A DNA stretch of 64,000 nucleotides from Cupriavidus taiwanensis. GTDB lineage: Bacteria > Pseudomonadota > Gammaproteobacteria > Burkholderiales > Burkholderiaceae. Shown piece by piece: positions 16,272-25,629 of the stretch. Made by a program: the position numbers and the translations under genes. Under the pieces are notes generated by a model, which was not told the DNA's origin, did not search any database, and saw only the letters and a list, made by a program, of their open reading frames with translations. How positions within the stretch are numbered: position 1 is the stretch's first letter; each line of letters starts with the position of its first letter. The DNA lies in the NCBI RefSeq assembly GCF_900250115.1, contig NZ_LT984803.1, forward strand, positions 930,001 through 994,000, in the 5' to 3' direction.

Positions 16272-17384
16272 TCATGCCGCCCCCAGCCGCAACTCATGCA
16301 GTCCGCTACGCGCCACGCGTGTGCCAAGCGCGCGTCCTTGTGCTTCGAACATGGCTTGCAGCCATGCCATGTCGACTTCGCGCGCATACGCCAGCCGGAA
16401 GTGGCTGCGCCGCAAGGGCACCAGCCGCAGCTCCGCGCTGCCGCCGCGATCGAAGCCGACGAATGCCATCAGCGCCAGGTCCGGGCGGTAGTCATCGTAT
16501 CCGCCGATGCCCTCGTAGTCGTTGATGAAATCGCCGCAGCCATACAGGATCGGCTTGCCGGCATGCAGCTCGATGCCCAGCGGATGATGCGAGGAATGCC
16601 CGTGCACGATGTCGATGCCGGCGTGCTCGACCAGCGCGCGGGCGAAGGCGCGCTGCGCGGGGTCGATGTGGTAGCCCCAGTTCGGGCCCCAGTGGATCGA
16701 CAGCACCATCACATCGCCGGGGCGCCGCAATTGCAGGGCCTGCGCGGCAATGCGCTGCTGCGCGTCCGTGCACCAGTCGTCCAGCAGGTTCACGCCCGAG
16801 TGCCCGGCGGTGGCGCGCCACGCCGCCGGCGTGCCGGCATTTGGCATGGCGCAGGCGAGCACCACCACGCGGCCGCCGCCGGGCCGCGCCAGCACCGCGG
16901 CGCGTGCCGCGCTGGCCTCGTCGGGACCGGCGCCGGCGTGCGCGATGTGCGCGCGATCCAGCGCGTCGAGCGTATCGGCCAGGCCGGCGCGGCCCCAGTC
17001 GAGCACATGGTTGTTGGCGAGCACCGCGCAGTCGATGCCGGCGGCCTGCAGGCAATCGACGTTGCGCGGATGCATGCGGTAGTGCACGGACTTGCCGGGC
17101 CAGGCATCGTCGCTGGTGGTGATGGCGGTTTCCAGGTTGACGATGCGCGGCTGCGCGGCGCGGCTTGCCAGTTCCGCCAGCGCATCGCCCCACGGATAGT
17201 CCGGCCCGGCGGGGCGCGCGATCGGGCCGGCCTTGCGTTCCGCCAGGCGCACGTAGTCGAGCGCGGAATGCACATACGATTCATGCAGCAGCGGCTGGCT
17301 GGGATGCGCCAGGATCTGGTCGATGCCGCGACCTGTCATCACGTCGCCGCACAGGAACAGGGGAGGTTGGCTGGCAGGGTCCAT
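16272..17384 (-). CDS. CapA-family protein (PGA_cap, calcineurin-like fold)
   Basis: 370 aa. Metallophosphatase-like motifs of the CapA/PgsA family in order: CGDVMTGRGID, NLETAITTSD, VLANNHVLDWG, HWGPNWGYH, HGHSSHHPLGIEL and YGCGDFINDYEG. Related proteins take part in poly-gamma-glutamate capsule production, but no CapB/CapC partner is present here and there is no signal peptide, so a capsule role is unlikely to be safe. It may be a soluble metal-dependent phosphatase-like enzyme. Start 17384 is chosen because conserved sequence begins there. Confidence 0.85.
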   Translation of the reverse strand: MDPASQPPLFLCGDVMTGRGIDQILAHPSQPLLHESYVHSALDYVRLAERKAGPIARPAGPDYPWGDALAELASRAAQPRIVNLETAITTSDDAWPGKSVHYRMHPRNVDCLQAAGIDCAVLANNHVLDWGRAGLADTLDALDRAHIAHAGAGPDEASAARAAVLARPGGGRVVVLACAMPNAGTPAAWRATAGHSGVNLLDDWCTDAQQRIAAQALQLRRPGDVMVLSIHWGPNWGYHIDPAQRAFARALVEHAGIDIVHGHSSHHPLGIELHAGKPILYGCGDFINDYEGIGGYDDYRPDLALMAFVGFDRGGSAELRLVPLRRSHFRLAYAREVDMAWLQAMFEAQGRALGTRVARSGLHELRLGAA

Positions 17385-17609
17385 TGTGCAGGCGCACGGC
17401 GCGCGGCACCGTGCCGCCGTGCCTCCATGATAGGCCGCGCGGCCACGACACGATCTCGGAGCCACCCGCGCAATGCGCCATGTGCAGCGCGCATTTACAT
17501 TCCCGCGGTGCCTGCCTTAAATGATGAAGTCATCGGTCCTCGTGGCCATTTTTTCGCTCCTGGCGCCGCGTGCCGTCCGATGTTTCCAACCAGCATCGGG
17601 AGGCAGATC

Positions 17610-18998
17610 ATGGCCCAGCCATCGCAGGAACATATTGAGGCACTCAAGGCGCAGCTGCGCGGGCGCTTGCTGCAGCCGGGCGACGGCGGCTACGACGACG
17701 CGCGCCGGATCTGGAACGCGATGATTGACCGCCATCCGCAGTGGATCGTGCAGGCCGCGGGCGCGGCCGACGTTGCCGCGGCGGTGAACTTCGCGCGCGA
17801 GCACGGCGTGCTGATGTCGGTCCGCGGTGGCGGCCACAATATCGGCGGGCTGGCGATCTGCGAGAGCGGCATGGTGCTGGACCTGTCGCCGATGCGCTCG
17901 GTGCGCATCGATCCCCACGCCCAGCGCGCGTGGGTAGAGCCGGGCGCCACGCTGCGCGACTTCGACCACGAAGCGCAGGCCCAGGGCCTGGCCACGCCGC
18001 TCGGCATCAACTCCACCACCGGCGTGGCCGGGCTGACGCTCGGCGGCGGCTTCGGCTGGCTCAGCCGCAAGTTCGGCACCACCGTCGACAACCTGATGTC
18101 GGCGCAGGTCGTCACCGCCGACGGCAAGCTGGTGCGCGCCAGCAGCGACGAGAACGCCGACCTGTTCTGGGCGCTGCGCGGCGGCGGCGGCAACTTCGGC
18201 GTGGTGACGATGTTCGAGTTCCGGCTGCATCCGGTCGGGCCGCAGGTCTATGGCGGACTGATCGTCTATCCGCTGGAGCAGGCCGCCAGCGTGCTGCCGG
18301 CCTATCGCGAGCTGTATGAATCGATGCCCGATGAACTGACGGTATGGGTGGTGCTGCGCCAGGCGCCGCCGCTGCCGTTCCTGCCGCCCGAGGTGCACGG
18401 CAAGCCGGTGGCGGCGCTGGCGATCTGCTATATCGGTCCGCCGGAGAAGGGGCCGGAACTGGTCGAGCCGCTGCGCCGGCTCGGCACCCCGTATGGCGAG
18501 CACCTGGGGCCGATGCCGCTCACCGCGTGGCAGCAGGCCTTCGATCCGCTGCTGACGCCGGGCGCGCGCAACTACTGGAAGTCGCATAACTTCGCGGGCC
18601 TGGACGACGGGCTGATCGCGATGCTGATCGAGCAGATCGGCAAGCTGCCGTCGCCGCAATGCGAGGTGTTTATCGGCGCGATGGGCGGGCAGACCAACCG
18701 CGTCGCGCCCGACGCCACCGCCTACGCCGCCCGCGACGCCAAGTTCATCATGAACCTACACGGGCGCTGGGATAGCCCCGCCGATGACGACCGGTGCATC
18801 GGCTGGGCGCGCGAGGTGTTCCGCGCGGCGGCGCCGTATGCGCTCGGCAGCGTCTATGTCAACTTCCTCACTCAGGAGGAGGTCGACCGCGTCGGCGCCG
18901 CCTATGGGCCGAACTACGACCGGCTGGTGGCAGTGAAGCGGCGCTACGATCCCGACAACCTGTTCCGCCATAACCACAACATCAATCCCGCGGGCTGA
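17610..18998 (+). CDS. FAD-linked oxidase, berberine-bridge-enzyme type
   Basis: 462 aa. FAD_binding_4 domain followed by a BBE C-terminal motif. The histidine expected to carry covalent FAD is in MSVRGGGHNIGG (about residue 75). The second region INSTTGVAGLTLGGGFGWL shows the Thr/Gly motif, without the cysteine needed for bicovalent attachment. The C-terminus has the BBE signature YGPNYDRLVAVKRRYDPDNLF. Such enzymes oxidise sugars, alcohols or alkaloid-like compounds; substrate unknown. GGGAGG before the ATG at 17610 fixes the start; the long open frame upstream to 16119 is antisense to CapA and not real. Confidence 0.92.
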   Translation: MAQPSQEHIEALKAQLRGRLLQPGDGGYDDARRIWNAMIDRHPQWIVQAAGAADVAAAVNFAREHGVLMSVRGGGHNIGGLAICESGMVLDLSPMRSVRIDPHAQRAWVEPGATLRDFDHEAQAQGLATPLGINSTTGVAGLTLGGGFGWLSRKFGTTVDNLMSAQVVTADGKLVRASSDENADLFWALRGGGGNFGVVTMFEFRLHPVGPQVYGGLIVYPLEQAASVLPAYRELYESMPDELTVWVVLRQAPPLPFLPPEVHGKPVAALAICYIGPPEKGPELVEPLRRLGTPYGEHLGPMPLTAWQQAFDPLLTPGARNYWKSHNFAGLDDGLIAMLIEQIGKLPSPQCEVFIGAMGGQTNRVAPDATAYAARDAKFIMNLHGRWDSPADDDRCIGWAREVFRAAAPYALGSVYVNFLTQEEVDRVGAAYGPNYDRLVAVKRRYDPDNLFRHNHNINPAG

Positions 18999-19023
18999 AA
19001 GCCGTAACCCGTGGCGGGCCGGA

Positions 19024-19046
19024 GCGGAGCAGGGTGCCTGCTCCGC
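19024..19046. other. strong hairpin without U-tract
   Basis: GCGGAGCAGG / CCTGCTCCGC, perfect 10-bp stem with a 3-base loop, between the FAD oxidase and PPK2. No run of T follows on either strand, so it is not a standard terminator. Confidence 0.6.
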
Positions 19047-19118
19047 CTTCACGCGGCTGCAATACAGCCGTGCCAGCATCGCCGCGACCGCGTTGTATCG
19101 ACAGGGAGAGCAGATCAG

Positions 19119-20036
19119 ATGAGACCGGGCGAAGCAGAACTGGTGCGGCGCATCCACAACGAGGTGGCCGACTACTACGACGAAGAGATCGAACTGGAAC
19201 TGGACGACCGCGAGGCCAGCGAGGCCTTCGGCGATCCTGTGCAGCTGGACGACCAGGCCGCGCAGGAAAGCCGCCGGCGCTATTTCCGCGAGCTGTTCCG
19301 GCTGCAGGGCGAGCTGGTGCGGCTGCAAAGCTGGGTCGCCGCCAGCGGGCACAAGGTGGTGATCCTGTTCGAGGGGCGCGACGCCGCCGGCAAGGGCGGC
19401 GTGATCAAGCGCATCACGCAGCGGCTGAACCCGCGCGTGTGCCGTGTCGCCGCGCTGCCCGCGCCGAACGACCGTGAACGCACCCAGTGGTATTTCCAGC
19501 GCTACGTCGCGCACCTGCCCGCCGCCGGCGAGATCGTGCTGTTCGACCGCAGCTGGTACAACCGCGCCGGCGTCGAGCGCGTGATGGGCTTCTGCAGCGA
19601 CGACCAGTACGAAGAATTCTTCCGCTCCGTGCCCGAATTCGAAAAGATGCTGGTGCGTTCCGGCATCCAGGTGATCAAGTACTGGTTCTCGATCACGCAC
19701 GAAGAGCAGCGCCTGCGCTTCCTCAGCCGCATCCATGACCCGCTCAAGCAGTGGAAGCTCAGCCCGATGGACCTGGAATCGCAGCGCCGCTGGGAAGACT
19801 ACACCCGGGCCAAGGAGATCATGCTCGAGCGCACCCACATCCCCGAGGCGCCGTGGTGGGTGGTGCAGGCCGACGACAAGAAGCGCGCGCGGCTGAACTG
19901 CATCCATCACTTGCTGAGCCTGGTGCCGTATGCCGAAGTGGAGACCCCCACGGTAGTGCTGCCCGGCCGCGAGCGCCATGAAGACTACGTGCGCCAGCCG
20001 GTGCCCAAGGAGATGATCGTGCCGGAGGTGTACTGA
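19119..20036 (+). CDS. ppk2: polyphosphate kinase 2
   Basis: 305 aa, single-domain PPK2. Walker A is FEGRDAAGKGG (85-94), Walker B LFDRSWYNRAGVERVMGF (141-158), with the lid region after it. The enzyme transfers phosphate between polyphosphate and nucleoside (di)phosphates; PPK2 family enzymes mostly regenerate nucleoside triphosphate or diphosphate from polyphosphate. The class (GDP/ADP- or AMP-preferring) cannot be set from the sequence by eye, though the length and the LPAPNDRERTQWYFQRYV segment fit class I. GGGAGAG precedes the ATG at 19119. Cupriavidus is known for several PPK2 paralogs. Confidence 0.93.
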   Translation: MRPGEAELVRRIHNEVADYYDEEIELELDDREASEAFGDPVQLDDQAAQESRRRYFRELFRLQGELVRLQSWVAASGHKVVILFEGRDAAGKGGVIKRITQRLNPRVCRVAALPAPNDRERTQWYFQRYVAHLPAAGEIVLFDRSWYNRAGVERVMGFCSDDQYEEFFRSVPEFEKMLVRSGIQVIKYWFSITHEEQRLRFLSRIHDPLKQWKLSPMDLESQRRWEDYTRAKEIMLERTHIPEAPWWVVQADDKKRARLNCIHHLLSLVPYAEVETPTVVLPGRERHEDYVRQPVPKEMIVPEVY

Positions 20037-20104
20037 GCGATGCCCCGGGCCTAGGGTATCCACGGGGTGCGCCATCGGCCCCATGCCGGAGGCAGCTACC
20101 TATA

Positions 20105-20341
20105 ATGAAAGCGGCCACCCCGACATCCGCGGCGGCCGTGATCGTGGAACTGCTAGCCTTCTGGGCGGCCATGCTTGCCGCCTATCTTCTAATGAAGCGT
20201 GCCGGCTGCTTCAGCCAGCCGGTGCTCTATCCCGATCTGGACCACCCCTTCCGCTACTGGTGGGCGCAACGGCTGGGGCGCCAGTCGGCGCCATTGCCAT
20301 CCCCACCGGAACGCGGGCAACAAAAAACCCGGAGAGCGTGA
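20105..20341 (+). CDS. possible small membrane protein, 78 aa
   Basis: One hydrophobic segment (AAAVIVELLAFWAAMLAAYLLMK, read here in two parts as AAVIVELLAFW and AAMLAAYLLMK) near the N-terminus, then a cytoplasmic or periplasmic tail VLYPDLDHPFRYWWAQRLG. A GGAGG lies 12 bases before the ATG. A perfect TATAAT (20101-20106) overlaps the start codon, which could instead be a -10 element. The gene ends in the terminator of the facing tRNA-Thr. A true small protein is plausible, not certain. Confidence 0.4.
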   Translation: MKAATPTSAAAVIVELLAFWAAMLAAYLLMKRAGCFSQPVLYPDLDHPFRYWWAQRLGRQSAPLPSPPERGQQKTRRA

Positions 20342-20355
20342 CGCTGTCCGGGTTT
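20321..20355 (-). terminator. rho-independent terminator of tRNA-Thr
   Basis: On the minus strand AAACCCGGA ... TCCGGGTTT forms a 9-bp stem followed by TTTTTTG. It lies 27 bases beyond the tRNA 3' end. Confidence 0.9.
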
Positions 20356-20381
20356 GCGCGGGCTGGGCCCTGGAATTCTGG

Positions 20382-20457
20382 TGGTGCCGAAGAGAGGAAT
20401 CGAACCCCCGACCTTCTCATTACGAATGAGCTGCTCTACCGACTGAGCTACTTCGGC
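20382..20457 (-). tRNA. tRNA-Thr (CGT)
   Basis: 76 nt including the encoded CCA. Acceptor stem GCCGAAG pairs fully with CTTCGGC. The anticodon CGT lies at 20424-20422 in the loop TTCGTAA with a 5-bp stem CTCAT/ATGAG, so it reads ACG threonine codons. The T stem contains two G-U pairs. A terminator follows at 20355-20321. No integrase or duplicated 3' end nearby. Confidence 0.95.
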
Positions 20458-20555
20458 AACATGTTCCGTTGATCTGGAACAGCCCGCAATAGTAGCAGCG
20501 TTTTCCGGCCTTGTGAAGCCCTTTGTGTCGCCGATGCCATCCGGGGCCGGCACGG

Positions 20556-20581
20556 AAAAACGGGGCGCGCAGCGCCCCGTT
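20556..20581 (-). terminator. rho-independent terminator after fbp
   Basis: AACGGGGCGC / GCGCCCCGTT, a perfect 10-bp stem with a GCA-type 3-base loop, followed on the minus strand by a T run; 20 bp beyond the fbp stop. Confidence 0.9.
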
Positions 20582-20601
20582 CAATGCGGTGGCGGCCGGA
20601 A

Positions 20602-21618
<1,017 letters not shown>

Positions 21619-21699
21619 GGTTGGTTCTCCTTGGATGGCCGCAATTCTACATGCCCGGCCGCGCCAGGGCCGGGCATTGGGGGCGTGGGCCGGTCGCGC

Positions 21700-24411
21700 T
21701 CAGCCGGCCAGCGCCTTGCCGACGATCTCGCGCACGTCGCGCGACAGCGTGCTGCAGGCGGCGACGCGTTCCAGCTCGGCGCGCATGCGGTCGCGCAACG
21801 CCAGTTCGTATTTCTGCCAGCGGTCCATCACGCGTGCCAGGCGCGCCGCCACCTGCGGGTTGATGGCGTCCAGCGCCAGCACCTGGTCGGCCCAGAAGCG
21901 GTAGCCCGAGCCGTCCTCGGCGTGGAACTGCGCCGGGTTGCCCGAGCAGAAGCTGAAGATCAGCGAGCGCGCGCGGTTGGGGTTGCGCAGGTTGAAGGCG
22001 GGATGCTCCATCAGCGCGCGCACGGTATCGATGGTGCGCTTGCCGGCGTGCGGGCCGCCGGGCTGCGGGCCAACGCTGCCGCGCTGCATGCCCTGCAGCG
22101 AGAACCACTTGTCGATCACCAGCGGGTCGTCTTCGAAGCGTTGGTAGAAGTCAGCCAGCGCATGCTCGCGGCCGGGGGCGAAGCTGTTGACCAGCGCCGA
22201 CAGCGCGGCGAAGCGGTCGGTCATGTTGTCGGCCTGCTGGTATTGCTGGTCGGCCAGCGCCTGCAGCGCGGCGTCGCCGCTGTCGGCCAGGTAGCCGAGC
22301 GCGAGGTTGCGCAGCGCGCGCTTCGCCGCCGAGGCGGCATCGGGCGAATACAGGCCAGGCGTGGCATTGGCGTCGTAGGCGGCGAGCCAGTCGGCCTGCA
22401 GCGCGCGCGCCAGGCCTTCGCGCATGAACTGGCGGGCGCGGTGGATGGCGGCGGGATCGGCCACGCCCATGCGCTCGGCCAGGTAGGCCTCGGCCGGCAG
22501 CACCAGCGCCTGCTCGCGGAAGGCGGGGTTGAGCGTGTCGTCGGTCAGCACCGCGCGCATGGCGCGCACCAGCGCGGGATCGAGCTCGAGCTGGCGGCCG
22601 GCCTGCACATCGGCCACCAGCTGCAGCAGCGCGCGCGTGGCCAGGCGCTGGCCGGCTTCCCAGCGGTTGAAGGCGTCGCCGTCGTGCGACAGCTGGAAGG
22701 TCAGCTGCGTGTCGGTGTATTCGGCATCGACGATCACCGGCGCGGAGAAATTGCGCAGCAGCGAAGGCAGCGGCGCGTCGGTGCCGCGCGGCAGGTTGAT
22801 GAAGCGAAAGCTCTGCTCGGCCTGCGTGAAGTCGAGCACGCGCGTGGTGCCGGCGGGCGCGCTCTCGCCCTCGAGCTGCAGCGGCAGGTCGTTGCCGTCG
22901 GCGCCGAGCAGGCCGAGCGCGAAGGGAATATGGAAGGGCTGCTTCTCGGGCGTGCCGGCGCGGGTCTCGATGCCGACCTTGGGGCAGCGCTGCGACAGCG
23001 TCAGCGTCAGGCTGCCGTCGTCGCCGTTCCACGCGGTGCGCGCGGTCACCACCGGCGTGCCGGCCTGGCTGTACCACAGGCCGAACTGGTTCAGGTCGCG
23101 GCCATTGGCATCGGCCATGGCGGCGCGGAAGTCATCGCAGGTCACGGCCTGGCCGTCGTGGCGCTCGAAGTACAGGTCCATGCCCTTGCGGAAGCCGTCG
23201 CGGCCGAGCAGGGTCTGGTACATGCGCACCACCTCGGCGCCTTTCTCGTACACCGTGACGGTGTAGAAATTGTTGATCTCTTCGTAGCTGTCGGGGCGCA
23301 CCGGGTGCGCCATCGGGCCGGCGTCCTCGGGGAACTGCACCTGGCGCAGCACGCGCACGTCCTCGATGCGCTTGACCGCGCGGCCCGATTCCGAGCCCAT
23401 CATGTCGGCCGAGAACTCCTGGTCGCGGAACACGGTCAGGCCTTCCTTCAGCGACAGCTGGAACCAGTCGCGGCAGGTCACGCGGTTGCCGGTCCAGTTG
23501 TGGAAGTACTCGTGGCCGACCACTGCCTCGATATTGGCGAAGTCGGTGTCGGTGGCGGTTTCCGCATTGGCCAGCACGTACTTGGTGTTGAAAATGTTCA
23601 GGCCCTTGTTCTCCATCGCGCCCATGTTGAAGTCGCCGACGGCGACGATCATGAAGCGGTCGAGATCGAGCTCAAGGCCGAAGCGCTGCTCGTCCCAGCG
23701 GATCGAATGGACCAGCGAATCCATCGCGTGCCGGGTCTTGTCGAGGTCGCGCGGCTCGACCCACACCTGCAGCAGCTTGTCCTTGCCCGAGGCGGACTGG
23801 ATCCGTTGCTCGATGCATTGGAGCTTGCCCGCCACCAGCGCGAACAGGTAGGACGGCTTGGGGAACGGGTCTTCCCACACGGCCTCGTGGCGGCCGTCGG
23901 GCAGTTCGCGCTGGCTCACCAGGTTGCCGTTGGACAGCAGCACCGGATAGGCGGCGCGGTCGGCGCGCAGCGTGACGCGGTAGGTCGCCATCACGTCGGG
24001 GCGGTCGAGGAAATAGGTGATGCGGCGAAAGCCCTCGGCTTCGCACTGGGTAAAGAAGTTGCCGTTGGACACATAGAGGCCCGACAGCGTGGTGTTGGCC
24101 GCGGGCTGGCACGCGGTGGTGATTTCCAGCGTGCCCTGCGCCGGCAGCCCGGGCAGTGTCAGCGTGCCGCCGTCCTGGGTGGCGTTGGCCACCGGCTTGC
24201 CGTCCAGGCTGACGCCGATCAGCTCGAGTTCTTCGCCGGCCAGCACCAGCGGCGCGTCGGGGGCGCCGGCCGTGCGCGCAAAGCGCAGCGTACTGGTGAC
24301 CACGGTGCGCCGGGGATCGAGTTCCAGCACCAGTTCGGCGTGGTCGATGGCGAACGGCGGCGGGGTATAGTCCTTGCGATAGACGGTAACGGGCGTGTCG
24401 GTGCGCAGCAT
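21700..24411 (-). CDS. pepN: aminopeptidase N (M1 family)
   Basis: 903 aa, slightly longer than the 870-aa E. coli enzyme. It removes N-terminal residues from peptides in the cytoplasm. The exopeptidase motif GAMEN is at residues 264-268 and the zinc site H300-E-x-x-H304 with E323 (EGLTVFRD) is complete. Four-domain layout typical of PepN, without a signal peptide. The start at 24411 (MLRTDTPVTVYRKDY) agrees with the family N-terminus; the frame extends to 24504 without support. It probably shares transcription with fbp downstream. Confidence 0.96.
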   Translation of the reverse strand: MLRTDTPVTVYRKDYTPPPFAIDHAELVLELDPRRTVVTSTLRFARTAGAPDAPLVLAGEELELIGVSLDGKPVANATQDGGTLTLPGLPAQGTLEITTACQPAANTTLSGLYVSNGNFFTQCEAEGFRRITYFLDRPDVMATYRVTLRADRAAYPVLLSNGNLVSQRELPDGRHEAVWEDPFPKPSYLFALVAGKLQCIEQRIQSASGKDKLLQVWVEPRDLDKTRHAMDSLVHSIRWDEQRFGLELDLDRFMIVAVGDFNMGAMENKGLNIFNTKYVLANAETATDTDFANIEAVVGHEYFHNWTGNRVTCRDWFQLSLKEGLTVFRDQEFSADMMGSESGRAVKRIEDVRVLRQVQFPEDAGPMAHPVRPDSYEEINNFYTVTVYEKGAEVVRMYQTLLGRDGFRKGMDLYFERHDGQAVTCDDFRAAMADANGRDLNQFGLWYSQAGTPVVTARTAWNGDDGSLTLTLSQRCPKVGIETRAGTPEKQPFHIPFALGLLGADGNDLPLQLEGESAPAGTTRVLDFTQAEQSFRFINLPRGTDAPLPSLLRNFSAPVIVDAEYTDTQLTFQLSHDGDAFNRWEAGQRLATRALLQLVADVQAGRQLELDPALVRAMRAVLTDDTLNPAFREQALVLPAEAYLAERMGVADPAAIHRARQFMREGLARALQADWLAAYDANATPGLYSPDAASAAKRALRNLALGYLADSGDAALQALADQQYQQADNMTDRFAALSALVNSFAPGREHALADFYQRFEDDPLVIDKWFSLQGMQRGSVGPQPGGPHAGKRTIDTVRALMEHPAFNLRNPNRARSLIFSFCSGNPAQFHAEDGSGYRFWADQVLALDAINPQVAARLARVMDRWQKYELALRDRMRAELERVAACSTLSRDVREIVGKALAG

Positions 24412-24618
24412 GGAGGGATCCTGTCTTCGGAAGACCGTTAGGAAAAAGGGGGCGGCCACGCGCGTGCAAGCAAAGCATGGCGCTGAAGTCCTCATTGTAG
24501 CCAAGGGGTTGGGGCGCGGTCTGGCGGGCGCCGCACCAAGCGCTGCAGGGAATTCCGCGGCACCGGCGTGGTCTCAGAGACACGCAGGGTTCAGCAGACA
24601 GAAGAGCGAGGTAGCACT

Positions 24619-25326
24619 ATGTGGCAGCGCGCAGGCGGTGTCGGCAAGGATGGGGCAGCGGGCCGGTGGCCGGGGCTGCGCGGAACGTGGGGCGCGTTGG
24701 CGCTGCTGGCGGCGCTGCTGCTGACGGGGTGCGCCAGCACCGTGACCACCGATGTCACGGCGTTCCGCCTGCCGGGCTGGCAGAACGACGCGCCGCGCAC
24801 CTACAGCTTCGATCGCAGCGCCGAGCAGGCGGCCCAGCTCGACCGCCAGACCTATGAACAGTGGCTGGCGGCGGCGCTGGCCGGGGTCGGCTTCGAGCAG
24901 GTGCCGGCCCGGCAGGCGCGCTACCTGGTCAGCATGGACTACGACTCGGCACCAGGTCTGGTGCGCGTGGTCGAGACGATCTACCCGGACCCGTGGTACG
25001 GGCCGTGGGGCCCGTACTGGGGCCCATACTGGGGACCGGGCTACTACCGGCCGTGGGGCCCTTGGGGGCCGTGGGGCCCGGGCTACTGGCCGCCCCAGAC
25101 GGTGGTGCGCGACGTGCCGGTGACGTTCTCGAGCCTGCGGGTGTATTTCAAGGACGCGGCCAGCGGCAAGCGGGTCTGGCAGGTCACGGCGCAGAACCAG
25201 ACCGAGAACGGAAGTTTGCCGGCGATGATGCCCTACCTGATCCGCAGCGCCTTCACCGACTTCCCGTCCGACAGCGGCCGGCCGCGCCGGGTGACGCTGG
25301 AGGTAGAAAAAGAGAACGGCAAGTAG
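24619..25326 (+). CDS. DUF4136 lipoprotein with W-G-P repeats
   Basis: 235 aa. A hydrophobic signal ends at the lipobox LLTGCAST (cysteine near residue 36). The DUF4136 start TTDVTAFRLPGW and FEQVPARQARYLVSMDYD follow. Inside the domain lies an unusual stretch rich in Trp, Gly and Pro (GPWGPYWGPYWGPG and PWGPWGPWGPGYWPP, about residues 131-155), likely a flexible or aggregation-prone insert. The domain resumes with VTFSSLRVYFKDAASGKRVW. Predicted outer-membrane or periplasmic lipoprotein of unknown function. GAGG precedes ATG 24619. Confidence 0.88.
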   Translation: MWQRAGGVGKDGAAGRWPGLRGTWGALALLAALLLTGCASTVTTDVTAFRLPGWQNDAPRTYSFDRSAEQAAQLDRQTYEQWLAAALAGVGFEQVPARQARYLVSMDYDSAPGLVRVVETIYPDPWYGPWGPYWGPYWGPGYYRPWGPWGPWGPGYWPPQTVVRDVPVTFSSLRVYFKDAASGKRVWQVTAQNQTENGSLPAMMPYLIRSAFTDFPSDSGRPRRVTLEVEKENGK

Positions 25327-25629
25327 GCCCGCCAGCGCAATGCGTGCGGATGCATGCAGGAGCATGCTTTTGCATCGCTATTGCATACCCAATGGTAAAA
25401 GCTGTTTAACGGCCAGAATCCGCGCAAAATGCGGCCTGCAGGCGTGCCGCGGTGGTACTTTGCGCGGGCGCGTGGGCTAGAATAGCTGCTCGATTTTTCC
25501 GGCCTGGCTGCCGGAGTCGTCAGTTTCGCTGCCAGAGCTTGTCCTTCGCTGCCGGCTTGTCGCTTGAGCCGCGCCGAACCATGGCGGGAGAGGGGCGCTT
25601 CCGGTCCGGGCCATTTTCCGGACGAGCCA
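25327..25629. other. 303-bp intergenic region upstream of maeB
   Basis: No gene is visible. A -10-like TAGAAT occurs at 25478-25483, 146 bp before the maeB start, without a convincing -35. A short GCATGC-containing inverted repeat sits near 25350-25376. No riboswitch recognised. Confidence 0.3.

Noticed and set aside
16272..17384. CapA-like gene as part of a poly-gamma-glutamate capsule operon
   Set aside because: No capB or capC homolog and no signal peptide.
19024..19046. Rho-independent terminator
   Set aside because: The stem is strong, but no T-run follows on either strand.
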